Assembly (NCBI RefSeq): GCF_000716335.1
Contig: NZ_KL591021.1
Coordinates: forward strand, 57,745-121,744
Length of the DNA stretch: 64,000 nucleotides
From: Streptomyces sp. NRRL S-118
Lineage (GTDB): Bacteria; Actinomycetota; Actinomycetes; Streptomycetales; Streptomycetaceae
Direction: 5' to 3'
Position numbers and translations under genes: made by a program. This document shows positions 1 to 8,161 of the stretch, piece by piece. How positions within the stretch are numbered: position 1 is the first letter of the stretch; every line of letters starts with the position of its first letter. The notes under the pieces were generated by a model. That model was not told where the DNA came from, did no database searches, and worked only from the letters and a program-made list of their open reading frames with translations.

Positions 1-557
1 CCCGCGGCCTGGCCCTGCGGCCCGAGATCATCGTGGCCGACGAGCCGGTGTCCGCCCTGGACGTCTCCGTACAGGCCCAGGTGATCAACCTGCTCGCCCG
101 GCTCCAGGACGAGTTCGACCTCTCCTACCTCTTCATCGCGCACGACCTGTCGGTCGTGCGGCACATCTCCGACCGGGTCGGCGTGATGTACCTCGGCAAG
201 ATCGTCGAGATCGGCACCGACACCGAGATCCACGACCACCCCACGCACCCGTACACCCAGGCACTGCTGTCGGCGGTCCCCGTGCCCGACCCGGAGGCCC
301 GGGACCGGCGCGACCGCATCCTGCTCACCGGCGACGTGCCGTCCCCCGCCGATCCGCCGTCCGGCTGCCGCTTCCGCACCCGCTGCTGGAAGGCGCGGGA
401 CAAGTGCGCCACCGAGGTCCCGCCGCTGGCGGTCCCGGAGTGGACGGGGCCCGGCCCGGCGCGGCACCACTCCGCGTGCCACTTCGCGGAGGAGAAGGCG
501 GTCGCCGGGAGCCTGCCCGGAGGGCTCGGCGGGCCGGTCCTCGACCCCCGGGGGTGA
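1..557 (+). CDS. Oligopeptide/dipeptide ABC transporter ATP-binding protein, C-terminal part (OppF/DppF type)
   Basis: This is the last 184 residues of a gene that begins before the window; the reading frame is open from base 3. The first residues hold the Walker B and D-loop stretch DEPVSALD, followed by the switch histidine in the AHDLSVV motif. The C-terminal oligopeptide domain follows (HPYTQALL, then a Cys-rich segment with [11 protein letters not shown] and later Cys residues), typical of the second ATPase of Opp/Dpp peptide importers. It would power peptide uptake from the cytoplasmic face of the membrane. Partner permeases and the binding protein lie outside the window. The stop codon sits inside the first unit of a tandem repeat. 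The OppF/DppF side assignment is inferred from the C-terminal domain; the substrate is unknown. Confidence 0.93.
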   Translation, partial: RGLALRPEIIVADEPVSALDVSVQAQVINLLARLQDEFDLSYLFIAHDLSVVRHISDRVGVMYLGKIVEIGTDTEIHDHPTHPYTQALLSAVPVPDPEARDRRDRILLTGDVPSPADPPSGCRFRTRCWKARDKCATEVPPLAVPEWTGPGPARHHSACHFAEEKAVAGSLPGGLGGPVLDPRG

Positions 558-662
558 CGGTCCTCGACCCCCGGGGGTGGCGGTCCTCGACCCCCGGGGG
601 ACGGTCCTCGATCCCGGGTGGCGGACCGGCCGACGGGTGGCGGTCCTCGGACCCCCGGTGAC
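536..662. repeat. Degenerate 20-23 bp tandem repeat with CCCCCGGGGG cores
   Basis: About six units beginning GGTCCTCG start near 536, 559, 582, 603, 623 and 642. The first three carry the self-complementary core CCCCCGGGGG. The first unit contains the last codons and the TGA of the ABC transporter gene. It fills most of the gap between two convergent genes, so the strong hairpins may also terminate transcription. Confidence 0.85.
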
Positions 663-705
663 TGACCGGCCGGGGCGCCGCCCCGTCACCCCGGCCGGCC
701 GCGCC

Positions 706-2832
706 CTACGCCATGCCGAGGCTCCGCTTCAGGAAGTCCACCTGGAGCAGCAGCAGGTTCTCCGCCACCTGCTCCTGCGGCGTCATGTGCGTCACGCCCG
801 TCAGCGGCAGCACCTCGTGCGGCCGGCCCGCCGCCAGCAGCGCCGACGACAGCCGCAGCGTGTGGGCCACGACCACGTTGTCGTCCGCCAGGCCGTGGAC
901 GAGCATCATCGGCCGGGCCGGCTCCTGCGGATCCACCAGACCGTCGTCCCACACCAGCGAGTTCGCCTCGTACACCTCCGGCGCCTCCTGCGGCAGGCCG
1001 AGGTACCGCTCCATGTAGTGCGTGTCGTACAGCCGCTGGTCGGTCAGCGGCGCTCCCACCACCGCCGCGTGGAAGACGTCCGGCCGGCGCAGCGCCGCCA
1101 GCCCGGCCAGGTAGCCGCCGAACGACCAGCCCCGGATCGCCACCCGCTCCAGGTCCAGCGGGAAGCGGTCCGCCAGCCCGTGCAGCGCCTCGACCTGGTC
1201 GTCCAGCGCCAGCGTCAGCCGGTCCCTGATCGCCTTCTCCCAGGCGGGCGAGCGGCCCGGCGCGCCCCGCCCGTCCGCCACGATCACCGCGAAGCCCTGC
1301 TCGGCGAACCACTGCGACGTCAGGTACGCGTTGTGCGCGGCCACCACCCGCTGCCCGTGCGGCCCGCCGTACGGGTCCAGCAGAACCGGCAGCGGCCCGT
1401 CGCCCTCCTCGTACGTGCTCGGCAGCAGCACGGCGCACGGGATGCGGTGCGGGCCCGACTCGGTGAGCGCCGGCCGGGGCGAGAGCACCGGCGTCTCGGC
1501 GTACGACGCGATTCCGGCCACCTGCTTGCCGTCCCGCAGCACGCGCACCTCCCACCCCGGCGAGCCGGGGCGCGCCGACGCGAGCACGGTGACCGCACCG
1601 CACCGCACGGCCGTGTGGACACCCGGCCCCTCCGACAGCCTCTCGACGCCGAGTTCATTGACCCGGTACACATGAATCTCGCCAATTTCCGGGTCGCGGG
1701 CCTCCTCACCCGCCGACGCCTGCACCAGGACGTCGTTGTCCCCGATGTCCAGAATCGCCCGCAGGTGCGTCGGGGCGCCGGTCAGGGTGCGGTCGCCCAC
1801 GGCCAGCACCCGCGCCCCTCCCTCGTCCGCGATCCGCACCAGCCGCCCGTCCGGTGCCCAGGCCGGCGAACCCGCCAGCAGTTCCAGCCAGTCCGGGTCC
1901 TCGTCCACGTGCACCGTCCGCGTCGTCCCGGACTCCGTGTCCACGGCCAGGTACAGCTGCGTGCGCTGGTCACGGCTCTGCACCAGCAGGAGCGGCGCCC
2001 CGGCCGACGACCAGTGCACCCGCGCCAGGTACGGATAGCGCGCCCGGTCCCACCCGACCTCCGTGCGCGACCGGTCCAGGCCCAGCAGGAAGAGCCGCAC
2101 CTCCGCGTTGGCGGTCCCGGCCGCCGGATACGCCACCTCGGCCGGCGCGCGGTCCGGATGCGCCGGGTCCGGGATCCACCAGCGCTGCACGGCGCTGTCG
2201 TCGGCCCGCGCGACCAGCAGACGGTCCGACTCCGGCGCCCACCAGAAACCGCGCGGGCGGCCCATCTCCTCGGCCGCGACGAACTCCGCGAGCCCGTAGG
2301 TGACACCCGCCTCCTCCGGCTCGGCCAGCGCGCGGTCGCCCTCGCCCCCGGCGCCGGTCACCCGCAGCGAGCCCTGCGCCACGTACGCGACGTGCCGCCC
2401 GTCCGGAGAGGGCCGCGGGTCGATCACCGGTCCCCGCGCGGGCAGTTCACGCGCCGTGCCGGCCCGCAGTTCCGCCGCGAACAGCCGCCCGGACAGCGCG
2501 AACACCGCCAACTCCACGGCCGCGTCCACCGCGTAGGCCACGATGCCGCCCGCGCCCTCCCGGCTGCGCTCGCGGCGCGCCCGCTCCTCCTCGGACAACT
2601 CCTCCTCCGCACCGCCCAGCAGAGCCCCGGGGTCGGCGGCCGGACGCTCGCGCACCTCGCCGTCGAGGTCGAGCACCCACAGGTGGTGCGCGCGCTGCGT
2701 GCCGCCGGGGGAGCGGAGGAAGACCACTCGCCGGCCGTCGGGCGAGACGGTGAACGCCCGGGGCGCGCCCAGTGAATAGCGCTGGGTCCTGGCGTACTGG
2801 CGGGGGAACGAGAGCTGCTGCCTGGAGGTCAT
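706..2832 (-). CDS. S9 family prolyl oligopeptidase / dipeptidyl-peptidase IV-like
   Basis: The protein has 708 residues. The N-terminal two thirds look like the beta-propeller of DPP-IV-type peptidases, with repeated SPDGR and APDGR turns. The C-terminal third is an alpha/beta-hydrolase with the nucleophile in GWSFGGYLAG (Ser near residue 570), an acidic residue in HGLADDNVV and the catalytic His in GVTHMTPQ. It should remove N-terminal Xaa-Pro or similar dipeptides. No signal peptide is visible, so it is probably cytoplasmic and processes imported peptides, which fits the adjacent peptide importer. The ATG at 2832 was chosen over an in-frame start 45 bases upstream because a TAGTTT -10 box lies 7 nt before it (leaderless mRNA). 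Confidence 0.93.
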   Translation of the reverse strand: MTSRQQLSFPRQYARTQRYSLGAPRAFTVSPDGRRVVFLRSPGGTQRAHHLWVLDLDGEVRERPAADPGALLGGAEEELSEEERARRERSREGAGGIVAYAVDAAVELAVFALSGRLFAAELRAGTARELPARGPVIDPRPSPDGRHVAYVAQGSLRVTGAGGEGDRALAEPEEAGVTYGLAEFVAAEEMGRPRGFWWAPESDRLLVARADDSAVQRWWIPDPAHPDRAPAEVAYPAAGTANAEVRLFLLGLDRSRTEVGWDRARYPYLARVHWSSAGAPLLLVQSRDQRTQLYLAVDTESGTTRTVHVDEDPDWLELLAGSPAWAPDGRLVRIADEGGARVLAVGDRTLTGAPTHLRAILDIGDNDVLVQASAGEEARDPEIGEIHVYRVNELGVERLSEGPGVHTAVRCGAVTVLASARPGSPGWEVRVLRDGKQVAGIASYAETPVLSPRPALTESGPHRIPCAVLLPSTYEEGDGPLPVLLDPYGGPHGQRVVAAHNAYLTSQWFAEQGFAVIVADGRGAPGRSPAWEKAIRDRLTLALDDQVEALHGLADRFPLDLERVAIRGWSFGGYLAGLAALRRPDVFHAAVVGAPLTDQRLYDTHYMERYLGLPQEAPEVYEANSLVWDDGLVDPQEPARPMMLVHGLADDNVVVAHTLRLSSALLAAGRPHEVLPLTGVTHMTPQEQVAENLLLLQVDFLKRSLGMA

Positions 2833-2839
2833 GCGTCCG

Positions 2840-2845
2840 AAACTA
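2840..2845 (-). promoter_or_regulatory. -10 box for a leaderless S9 peptidase mRNA
   Basis: TAGTTT on the minus strand ends 7 nt before the ATG at 2832, and there is no Shine-Dalgarno sequence. This places the transcription start at or next to the start codon. Confidence 0.55.
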
Positions 2846-2989
2846 GCGGTCGTGCGCCCCCATGTGCTGCCGTGCACCGATCGATGCCTGGGAACGGATA
2901 GTTATGATCCGTAGCACCGGGTGGGTATGAACCATCCGGCACATGCTCGCTGCCCGGTCCGGACCGAATATGTATGGAGGTGAACCGCC

Positions 2990-3184
2990 GTGGCACTCTC
3001 GATTTCGGCGGTGGTGCTGCTGGCGATCGTCGTCTTCCTGCTGATCAAGAAGTCCGGCCTGAAGGGCGGACACGCGGCGGTCTGCATGCTGCTCGGGTTC
3101 TACCTGGCCAGCTCCTCCATCGCCCCCACCATCAGCGAGCTGACCACCAATGTGGCCAGCATGATCGGTGGCATCAAGTTCTGA
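2990..3184 (+). CDS. Small two-helix membrane protein, unknown function
   Basis: The product is 64 residues with a GTG start at 2990 preceded by a good ribosome site (GGAGGTG, about 8 nt away). Residues 4-20 (a Val/Leu/Ile-rich run ending in IKK) and about 29-46 form two hydrophobic segments, so it is an integral membrane peptide with a short basic loop between helices. A clean TATGAT -10 hexamer lies at 2903-2908, but no convincing -35 is seen. It is divergent from the S9 peptidase and upstream of mshB. I do not recognise a family beyond small conserved Streptomyces membrane proteins. Confidence 0.75.
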   Translation: MALSISAVVLLAIVVFLLIKKSGLKGGHAAVCMLLGFYLASSSIAPTISELTTNVASMIGGIKF

Positions 3185-3224
3185 GGCCCCGGGCGCCCGC
3201 ATCTCCTCGGGGGTGCCCCCGCCG

Positions 3225-3300
3225 GTCGTTCCGGGCTCGCGTCGACCCCTTCCTCCACCGTGCGAGGCACGGCACCGGACGCCGCTCGCCGACCCGGCCC
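3225..3300 (+). repeat. Possible decayed copy of the intergenic inverted-end repeat
   Basis: The segment around 3247-3276 (CTCC, then GCAC, then GGCACCGGACGCC) resembles the inner part of the repeats at 4579-4771 and 20354-20507. No clear terminal inverted repeats remain, so this is a low-confidence relic. Confidence 0.35.
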
Positions 3301-3318
3301 GATCGACGGCACACCCCC

Positions 3319-3324
3319 TAGGGT
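3319..3324 (+). promoter_or_regulatory. -10 box for leaderless mshB
   Basis: TAGGGT ends 6 nt before the mshB ATG at 3331 and no Shine-Dalgarno sequence precedes it. The message probably begins at the start codon. Confidence 0.6.
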
Positions 3325-3330
3325 GTCCGT

Positions 3331-4215
3331 ATGACGGAACTGCCCGCCCGTCGTCTGCTGCTGGTGCACGCGCACCCCGACGACGAGTCGATCAACAACG
3401 GCGCCACCATGGCCAAGTACGCGGCCGAGGGCGCCCAGGTCACCCTCGTGACCTGCACACGCGGCGAGGAGGGCGAGGTCATCCCGCCCGGCCTCGCCCA
3501 CCTGGCGCCCGACCGGGACGACCGGCTCGGCCCGCATCGCGTCGGCGAACTGGCCGCCGCGATGAAGGAGCTGGGCGTCACCGACCACCGCTTCCTGGGC
3601 GGACCCGGCCGCTTCCGCGACTCGGGCATGATGGGCGCCCCCCAGAACCACCGCGACGGCGCCTTCTGGCACACGGACGTGGACGAGGCCGCGCCGTACC
3701 TCGTCGAGGTGATCCGGTCCGTGCGGCCGCAGGTGCTCATCACCTACGACCCGGACGGCGGCTACGGCCACCCCGACCACATCCAGGCCCACCGGGTCGC
3801 CGTGCGCGCCGCCGAACTCGCCGCGGAGCGCGCCTACCGCAGGGACCTGGGCGACCCGTACGAGATCGCCAAGGTCTACTGGAACCGGGTGCCGCGGACG
3901 GTCGCCGAGGAGGGCTTCGCCCGCCTGCGGGCCACGGGCGCCTTCCCGCGGTCCGCCGCGGTCGGGGACGTCCCCGGGGTCGTCGACGACGCGCTCGTCA
4001 CGGCCGAGATCGACGGCACGCCGTACGCGGGGCGCAAGGCGGCCGCGATGCGGGCGCACGCCACCCAGATCACCGTGGAGGGTGCGTTCTTCGCCCTGTC
4101 GAACAAGCTGGGGCAGCCGCTCTTCACCACGGAGTACTACCAGTTGGCGCAGGGCCGCTCCGGTGCGCGTCCGGGCGAGCGCGAGCACGACCTCTTCGCG
4201 GGGGTGGCCTCATGA
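3331..4215 (+). CDS. mshB: GlcNAc-Ins deacetylase of mycothiol biosynthesis (MshB)
   Basis: The protein has 294 residues, the usual length for MshB. The N-terminus carries the LmbE/PIG-L signature HAHPDDES (zinc ligands near His15 and Asp18), and a second His-rich stretch [11 protein letters not shown] supplies the third ligand. MshB removes the acetyl group from GlcNAc-inositol in mycothiol synthesis, the actinobacterial low-molecular-weight thiol. It is cytoplasmic. It is translationally coupled to the next gene through an ATGA overlap. The same two-gene pairing is found in mycobacteria (Rv1170-Rv1171, from memory). A close relative is the mycothiol-conjugate amidase Mca, but the short length and the neighbour favour MshB. 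Confidence 0.93.
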   Translation: MTELPARRLLLVHAHPDDESINNGATMAKYAAEGAQVTLVTCTRGEEGEVIPPGLAHLAPDRDDRLGPHRVGELAAAMKELGVTDHRFLGGPGRFRDSGMMGAPQNHRDGAFWHTDVDEAAPYLVEVIRSVRPQVLITYDPDGGYGHPDHIQAHRVAVRAAELAAERAYRRDLGDPYEIAKVYWNRVPRTVAEEGFARLRATGAFPRSAAVGDVPGVVDDALVTAEIDGTPYAGRKAAAMRAHATQITVEGAFFALSNKLGQPLFTTEYYQLAQGRSGARPGEREHDLFAGVAS

Positions 4216-4580
4216 GCGCCGCACGTGCCGCGTCGTACACCGGTCTGGTGGTGCTCGGTGTGCTGGTCGGAGCCGCGGGTTCGCTCGTCCAAGGGGGCTG
4301 GGTCCCGGGTGGGTTGCTGCTCGCACTGGCGGGCACCGCGGGCCTGTTCTACGGCGGCCTGCGGCTCACCGGCACCACGGTGGGCGTGGGCGCGGCGGCG
4401 GTCGGCTGGCTCGTCGCGGTCGTGGTGCTCAGCCTCGGCCGCCCCGAGGGCGACGGCGTCTTCGCCGGCGGCGTCGTGGAGCTGGTCTACCTGCTCGGCG
4501 GCATGGCCGTCGCTGTGATCTGTGCCACGGCGATCCGGACCCCGCAACCGGGCGGTCCGCCGGGGCGGCGCGGGACCTAG
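4212..4580 (+). CDS. DUF6113-like four-helix membrane protein
   Basis: The product is 122 residues. The ATG at 4212 overlaps the mshB stop by 4 bases (ATGA), so the two are co-translated. Four hydrophobic segments are visible, at about residues 8-26, 30-48, 54-74 and 85-105, with a short polar tail rich in Gly, Pro and Arg. The topology resembles small integral membrane proteins that follow mshB in other actinobacteria. No catalytic motif is seen. Its job is unknown; coupling to mshB hints at a role in mycothiol physiology, but this is only contextual. The stop TAG is the first triplet of an inverted-end repeat. Confidence 0.85.
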   Translation: MSAARAASYTGLVVLGVLVGAAGSLVQGGWVPGGLLLALAGTAGLFYGGLRLTGTTVGVGAAAVGWLVAVVVLSLGRPEGDGVFAGGVVELVYLLGGMAVAVICATAIRTPQPGGPPGRRGT

Positions 4581-4771
4581 GGCGCTCGTCCGGACCCTGC
4601 CGGGCTCGTGACCGCTGGACACCGCGCCTCGCGGCGTCGTCGTCGGTCGCCGCTGCTCCGCGGCGGCTCCCTCCTCCGCCGCGCGATGCGTCCCCTCGGC
4701 CCTCATGGGCCCGGGGAGACCCCCTGCACCGGACGCCACTGCCGAGCCGGTCCGGTCCGGACGAAAGCCCT
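4579..4771. repeat. MITE-like intergenic element, copy A (193 bp)
   Basis: The ends are inverted repeats: AGGGCGCTCGTCCGGACC at 4579-4596 and its complement at 4754-4771 match at 16 of 18 positions. The interior aligns in inverse orientation with the element at 20354-20507. There is no coding capacity. It starts inside the CTAG that carries the TAG stop of the preceding gene. It fills most of the 346-base gap 4581-4926. Confidence 0.8.
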
Positions 4772-4926
4772 TGGAGGTGCCCGTACCGCCCGGACTTCGG
4801 CCGGAATGACCGTTGCCGTTCCCCCGGGCACCGGGTACGTCCCGGCGGCGGCCAGTATGGTGGTGCGCGCCGCCGGGCGCCCGCGAGTGTGAGTGCGGGC
4901 GGCGGAGCCAACCGGGAGAACCTGCT

Positions 4927-6954
4927 TTGAGTCGTGAAACTGACAGTTCGTCCTCCGGCCCCCAGGGGCGCGGCGGAACCGCGTACCCCTCCGGTACACC
5001 GCCGTACGGAACGCGCCAGTACCCGTCGCTGCACCCGACGCAGGACGCTCCGGAGGAGTCGGCCCGGGCCGCCGCGGAGCCGGACGAGCCCAGGACCGAG
5101 ACCACACTGACCACGCGCATCCGGATCAACATCCCGGGTTCGCGGCCCATCCCGCCGGTCGTCATGCGCAAGCCGATGAACGGCGGCGGTACCACCGACA
5201 CGGCGCCCGCGCCGGACGAGGGCGCGGCGACGTCCGCGAAGCCGGCGGCGGAGCCGCGCCGGCCCGAGCAGCCGGCGCCGGGCCGGCCGCCTGCGCAGAA
5301 CGCGCAGAGCGGGCAGTCCGCGCAGAACGGGCAGAACGCGCAGTCCGCGCAGCCTGCCCAGGAGAAGCCGACGAGCGACTGGTTCGCCCCGCGCAAGCCG
5401 CCCGCGCCCGCGCCGTCCCCCGCACCGGCCGCCCAGACGCCGCCGTCCCTGCCCGCGCCCGCCTCCGCGCCCGCGGAGGAGGCGCCGCGCCCCCGCAGCT
5501 CCCTGGAGGACCTGGCGGCGATGGCGGACGGGACCGGCCCGGCCGGCCCCAGCGGGCCGACCACCGGACCGGCGACCGGCACCATGGGCGCCGTGCCGCG
5601 CATGTCGGACGACACCGCCGTACTGACCCCGCAGAAGCCGGCTCCCGAGCCCGGCCGCGGTCCCGGCCCGGACGGCAGGCCCGCTCCCGGCCCGGACGGC
5701 AGGTCCGGGTACGAGCCCGGGTACGCGCAGGCCCCGGCCCGCACCCCGGCCCCCGGGACGGCCGGTCCGCCCCCGGGCGGCCACGTCTCCGGCGACACGC
5801 TCACCAGCGGCATCCCGGTGGTCCCCGCGGACCACCGGACGCCGTCCCCCTCGCCGTTCCCCGTGACGGGCCCGGCCCAGGCCGCGGGCGCGCACACCGA
5901 GCACGAGCCGCCCGCCCCGTACCCGGCGGCGGACCGGCCGGAGCCGGCGCCCGCCCCTGCCCCCGCACCGGCCCCGGCCGCGCGGCAGGCGCCCGCCGCG
6001 AAGAAGAAGGGCCGCTCGAAGCTGGTCCTGCTCGGCGCCGGCCTGTTCGCCCTGGCGGGCGTGGCGTACGGCGCGGGCCTGCTGCTGAACCACTCCGAGG
6101 TCCCCAAGGGCACCACGGTCCTCGGTGTCGACGTCGGCGGCGGCACCAAGGAGGAGGCGGTCCAGAAGCTCGAGGCGGCCTTCGGCGACCGCGCCTCCGC
6201 GCCGCTGCAGCTCTCCGTGGGCGGCAAGAAGGAGCAACTGGCCCCGGACAAGGCCGGCCTGTCCCTGGACAGCCAGGAGACCGTCCGCGCGGCCGCGGGC
6301 AGCGACTACAACCCGGTCTCCGTGATCGGCTCCCTCTTCGGGGCCGAACGCGTCGCCCAGCCGGTGTTCCCGGTCGACGAGGAGAAGCTCGGCGTCGCCC
6401 TGGCGGATCTGGCGGGCACCTCCGGTTCGGTCACCGAGGGCACGATCAAGTTCGAGCCCAACCGGGCCGTCGCCGTCCCCGGCAAGGCGGGCCAGGCCCT
6501 CGACGTCGGGCGCTCGATGATCTCGGTCCGCGACGCCTACCGCGCGTACGTCGAGACCGGCCGCCAGAACGTGGTCGAACTGCCCGTCACCACCAAGCAG
6601 CCGACGATCAGCCGGGCCGAACTGGACCGGGCGATGAAGGAGTTCGCCCAGCCCGCGATGTCCGGCCTGGTCACCATCAAGGCCGGCGGCAAGCAGATCC
6701 AGTTCGGCCCGGCGAGGTCGCTGCCGAAGATCCTGTCCATGAAGCCGGTCAACGGCCGTCTGGTCGAGGTCTACGACAGGAACGCGATCGACGAGCTGCT
6801 GGACGGAGTCTTCGACGGCGTCATGATCACCAAGGGCGACGGCCGGAAGCACCAGGTCTCGTCCGCCGACGTGGCGCACGCCCTGCAGTCGGCCCTGCTC
6901 GGCAAGACCCCCGCGGAGCGCACGGAGACGATCGAACTCGATCCCCAGGGGTGA
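4927..6954 (+). CDS. Pro/Ala-rich membrane-anchored protein with peptidoglycan-binding-like (YoaR-type) domains
   Basis: The protein has 675 residues from a TTG start at 4927, chosen for the GGGAGA ribosome site just upstream. Residues 1 to about 355 are low-complexity, rich in Pro, Ala, Gly and Gln, and probably cytoplasmic. A basic KKKGRSK stretch then leads into a single transmembrane helix near residues 362-382. The extracellular part (VLGVDVGGGTKEEAV onward) has two successive alpha/beta units like the putative peptidoglycan-binding domain found before VanW domains, but no VanW domain follows. Type II topology with an outward domain suggests a role at the cell wall. The exact function is unknown. 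It ends just before a strong bidirectional terminator. Confidence 0.8.
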   Translation: MSRETDSSSSGPQGRGGTAYPSGTPPYGTRQYPSLHPTQDAPEESARAAAEPDEPRTETTLTTRIRINIPGSRPIPPVVMRKPMNGGGTTDTAPAPDEGAATSAKPAAEPRRPEQPAPGRPPAQNAQSGQSAQNGQNAQSAQPAQEKPTSDWFAPRKPPAPAPSPAPAAQTPPSLPAPASAPAEEAPRPRSSLEDLAAMADGTGPAGPSGPTTGPATGTMGAVPRMSDDTAVLTPQKPAPEPGRGPGPDGRPAPGPDGRSGYEPGYAQAPARTPAPGTAGPPPGGHVSGDTLTSGIPVVPADHRTPSPSPFPVTGPAQAAGAHTEHEPPAPYPAADRPEPAPAPAPAPAPAARQAPAAKKKGRSKLVLLGAGLFALAGVAYGAGLLLNHSEVPKGTTVLGVDVGGGTKEEAVQKLEAAFGDRASAPLQLSVGGKKEQLAPDKAGLSLDSQETVRAAAGSDYNPVSVIGSLFGAERVAQPVFPVDEEKLGVALADLAGTSGSVTEGTIKFEPNRAVAVPGKAGQALDVGRSMISVRDAYRAYVETGRQNVVELPVTTKQPTISRAELDRAMKEFAQPAMSGLVTIKAGGKQIQFGPARSLPKILSMKPVNGRLVEVYDRNAIDELLDGVFDGVMITKGDGRKHQVSSADVAHALQSALLGKTPAERTETIELDPQG

Positions 6955-6975
6955 CCCGGGGCGCGGCCCCCTTCC

Positions 6976-7021
6976 GGCCCCCGGCCGGCCCCGGACCACT
7001 CCGGGCGCCGGGCCGGGGGCC
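6976..7021. terminator. Bidirectional hairpin terminator between convergent genes
   Basis: GGCCCCCGGCC at 6976-6986 pairs perfectly with GGCCGGGGGCC at 7011-7021, and the loop itself contains a smaller CCGG hairpin. It lies between the genes ending at 6954 (+) and 7091 (-). Confidence 0.7.
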
Positions 7022-7090
7022 TTCGCGCGTCCGCGGCCCGTCGGGGACGGCGCACCCGCCCCTGGCCCCCCGGGCCGTCCGTCCCCCGGC

Positions 7091-8077
7091 TCAGCGCAGG
7101 GCGCGCATGTCGGCGCCGTAGAGCGTGCGGTAGTCCGGGACCACGATCCGCGAGGCGGGGGAGGACGCGCGGACCTGGTCCAGCAGCGGTTCCAGGAGCG
7201 CCGCGGGGTCCCGCCGGACCGGTGACGCCAGCGGCAGCTCGAAGTTGTCCCAGTGGACCGGGACCACCACCGGCGGCCGGCCCAGCGCGTGCATCAGGCG
7301 CGGGGCGTAGCGGTGCGTGGAGGTGCTGGAGGGGACCGCGACCATCGCGATGTCGGGGCGCAGGCCGTCGGTGGCGCGTTCGGCGAAGTCGCTCGCGCCC
7401 ATCAGGAACACCGACGGGCCGCCGTCGACGGTCAGCTGGAAGGCGAGGGTGTCACCCTCGGGGAGGTCGGCCACCGTCCTCGGGACCTCGGCCGGGGCGG
7501 CGTTCAGGGTGCGGGGGAAGAGGTAGGCGTGGCGGGCGTTGCGGCTGTGCAGGCCGGCCACGACCTCGACCGTGAAGCCGTCGAAGTCCAGCACCTCGCC
7601 GCCCTTGACCACCGAGATCTGCCGCGGGTCCACTCCCAGCGCGCACAGCAGGTGGTACGACGTCTCGGTGCCGACGACCCGCGCGCCCGTCGAACGCGCC
7701 AGGTACGGCACGTCGTTGAAGTGGTCCCAGTGGCTGTGGCTCACCAGGATCAGCGCGGGACGGCCGGCGTGCCGGTCCACCAGGCCCTCGTCGGTGGTCA
7801 GTTCCGTCGAGTCGGTGAAGCCGTCGGGCGTGAAGAGGCCGGTCGGGAAGCGGGTGATGTAGGGGTCGAAGAGGATGGTGCGGCCGGAGGCGTCGATGCG
7901 CCAGCCGGACGTGCCCAGCCAGCGCAGCGACGCCGCGCCGGCCCGTACGGTGCGGGGCGCCGCCGCGGCCGGGGAGGACGGCGACATGGCCGCGGCGGTG
8001 GCGGTGGCAGTGGCGGCGGCCGCGGCCGCGGCCGCGCCGCGCAGCATCGTGCGCCGTGCGAGATCCGTGTGCGTCAT
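7091..8077 (-). CDS. Tat-exported MBL-fold metallo-hydrolase (UlaG/L-ascorbate lactonase-like)
   Basis: The protein has 328 residues. It begins with a twin-arginine signal (ARRTMLRG) followed by an unusually long poly-alanine hydrophobic core, so it is likely exported folded by Tat. The metallo-beta-lactamase zinc motif is SHSHWDHFND, with an upstream single-domain pattern (WLGTSGWRID, ILFDPYITR) like UlaG-family hydrolases that act on lactones or phosphoesters. Further His/Asp ligands appear in GLHSRNARHAYLF and the C-terminal PVHWDNFELP. The substrate cannot be read from the sequence. A TatB gene is encoded elsewhere in this window. The Ala codons include repeated GCGGCCGC motifs. Confidence 0.88.
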   Translation of the reverse strand: MTHTDLARRTMLRGAAAAAAAATATATAAAMSPSSPAAAAPRTVRAGAASLRWLGTSGWRIDASGRTILFDPYITRFPTGLFTPDGFTDSTELTTDEGLVDRHAGRPALILVSHSHWDHFNDVPYLARSTGARVVGTETSYHLLCALGVDPRQISVVKGGEVLDFDGFTVEVVAGLHSRNARHAYLFPRTLNAAPAEVPRTVADLPEGDTLAFQLTVDGGPSVFLMGASDFAERATDGLRPDIAMVAVPSSTSTHRYAPRLMHALGRPPVVVPVHWDNFELPLASPVRRDPAALLEPLLDQVRASSPASRIVVPDYRTLYGADMRALR

Positions 8078-8161
8078 GCGGTGCAGGCAAGCAGGCCGGG
8101 CGGCGCGCCGTCCAAGACCAGGGCTGCCCGTGACCGATATCGGGATCGGTATCAGCGCAGC

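Noticed and set aside
577..2775. A 732-codon plus-strand frame opposite the S9 peptidase
   Set aside because: Arg/Gln/His-rich shadow of the antisense gene; no motif or ribosome site.
4581..4926. A coding gene in the gap after the DUF6113-like gene
   Set aside because: Several open frames exist, but the segment is the inverted-end repeat and its flank, with no ribosome site and no protein-like sequence.
8133..8150. CCGATATCGG-type palindrome upstream of the metallo-hydrolase
   Set aside because: The symmetry is short and partly made of a restriction-like GATATC core; no promoter hexamers could be placed around it.
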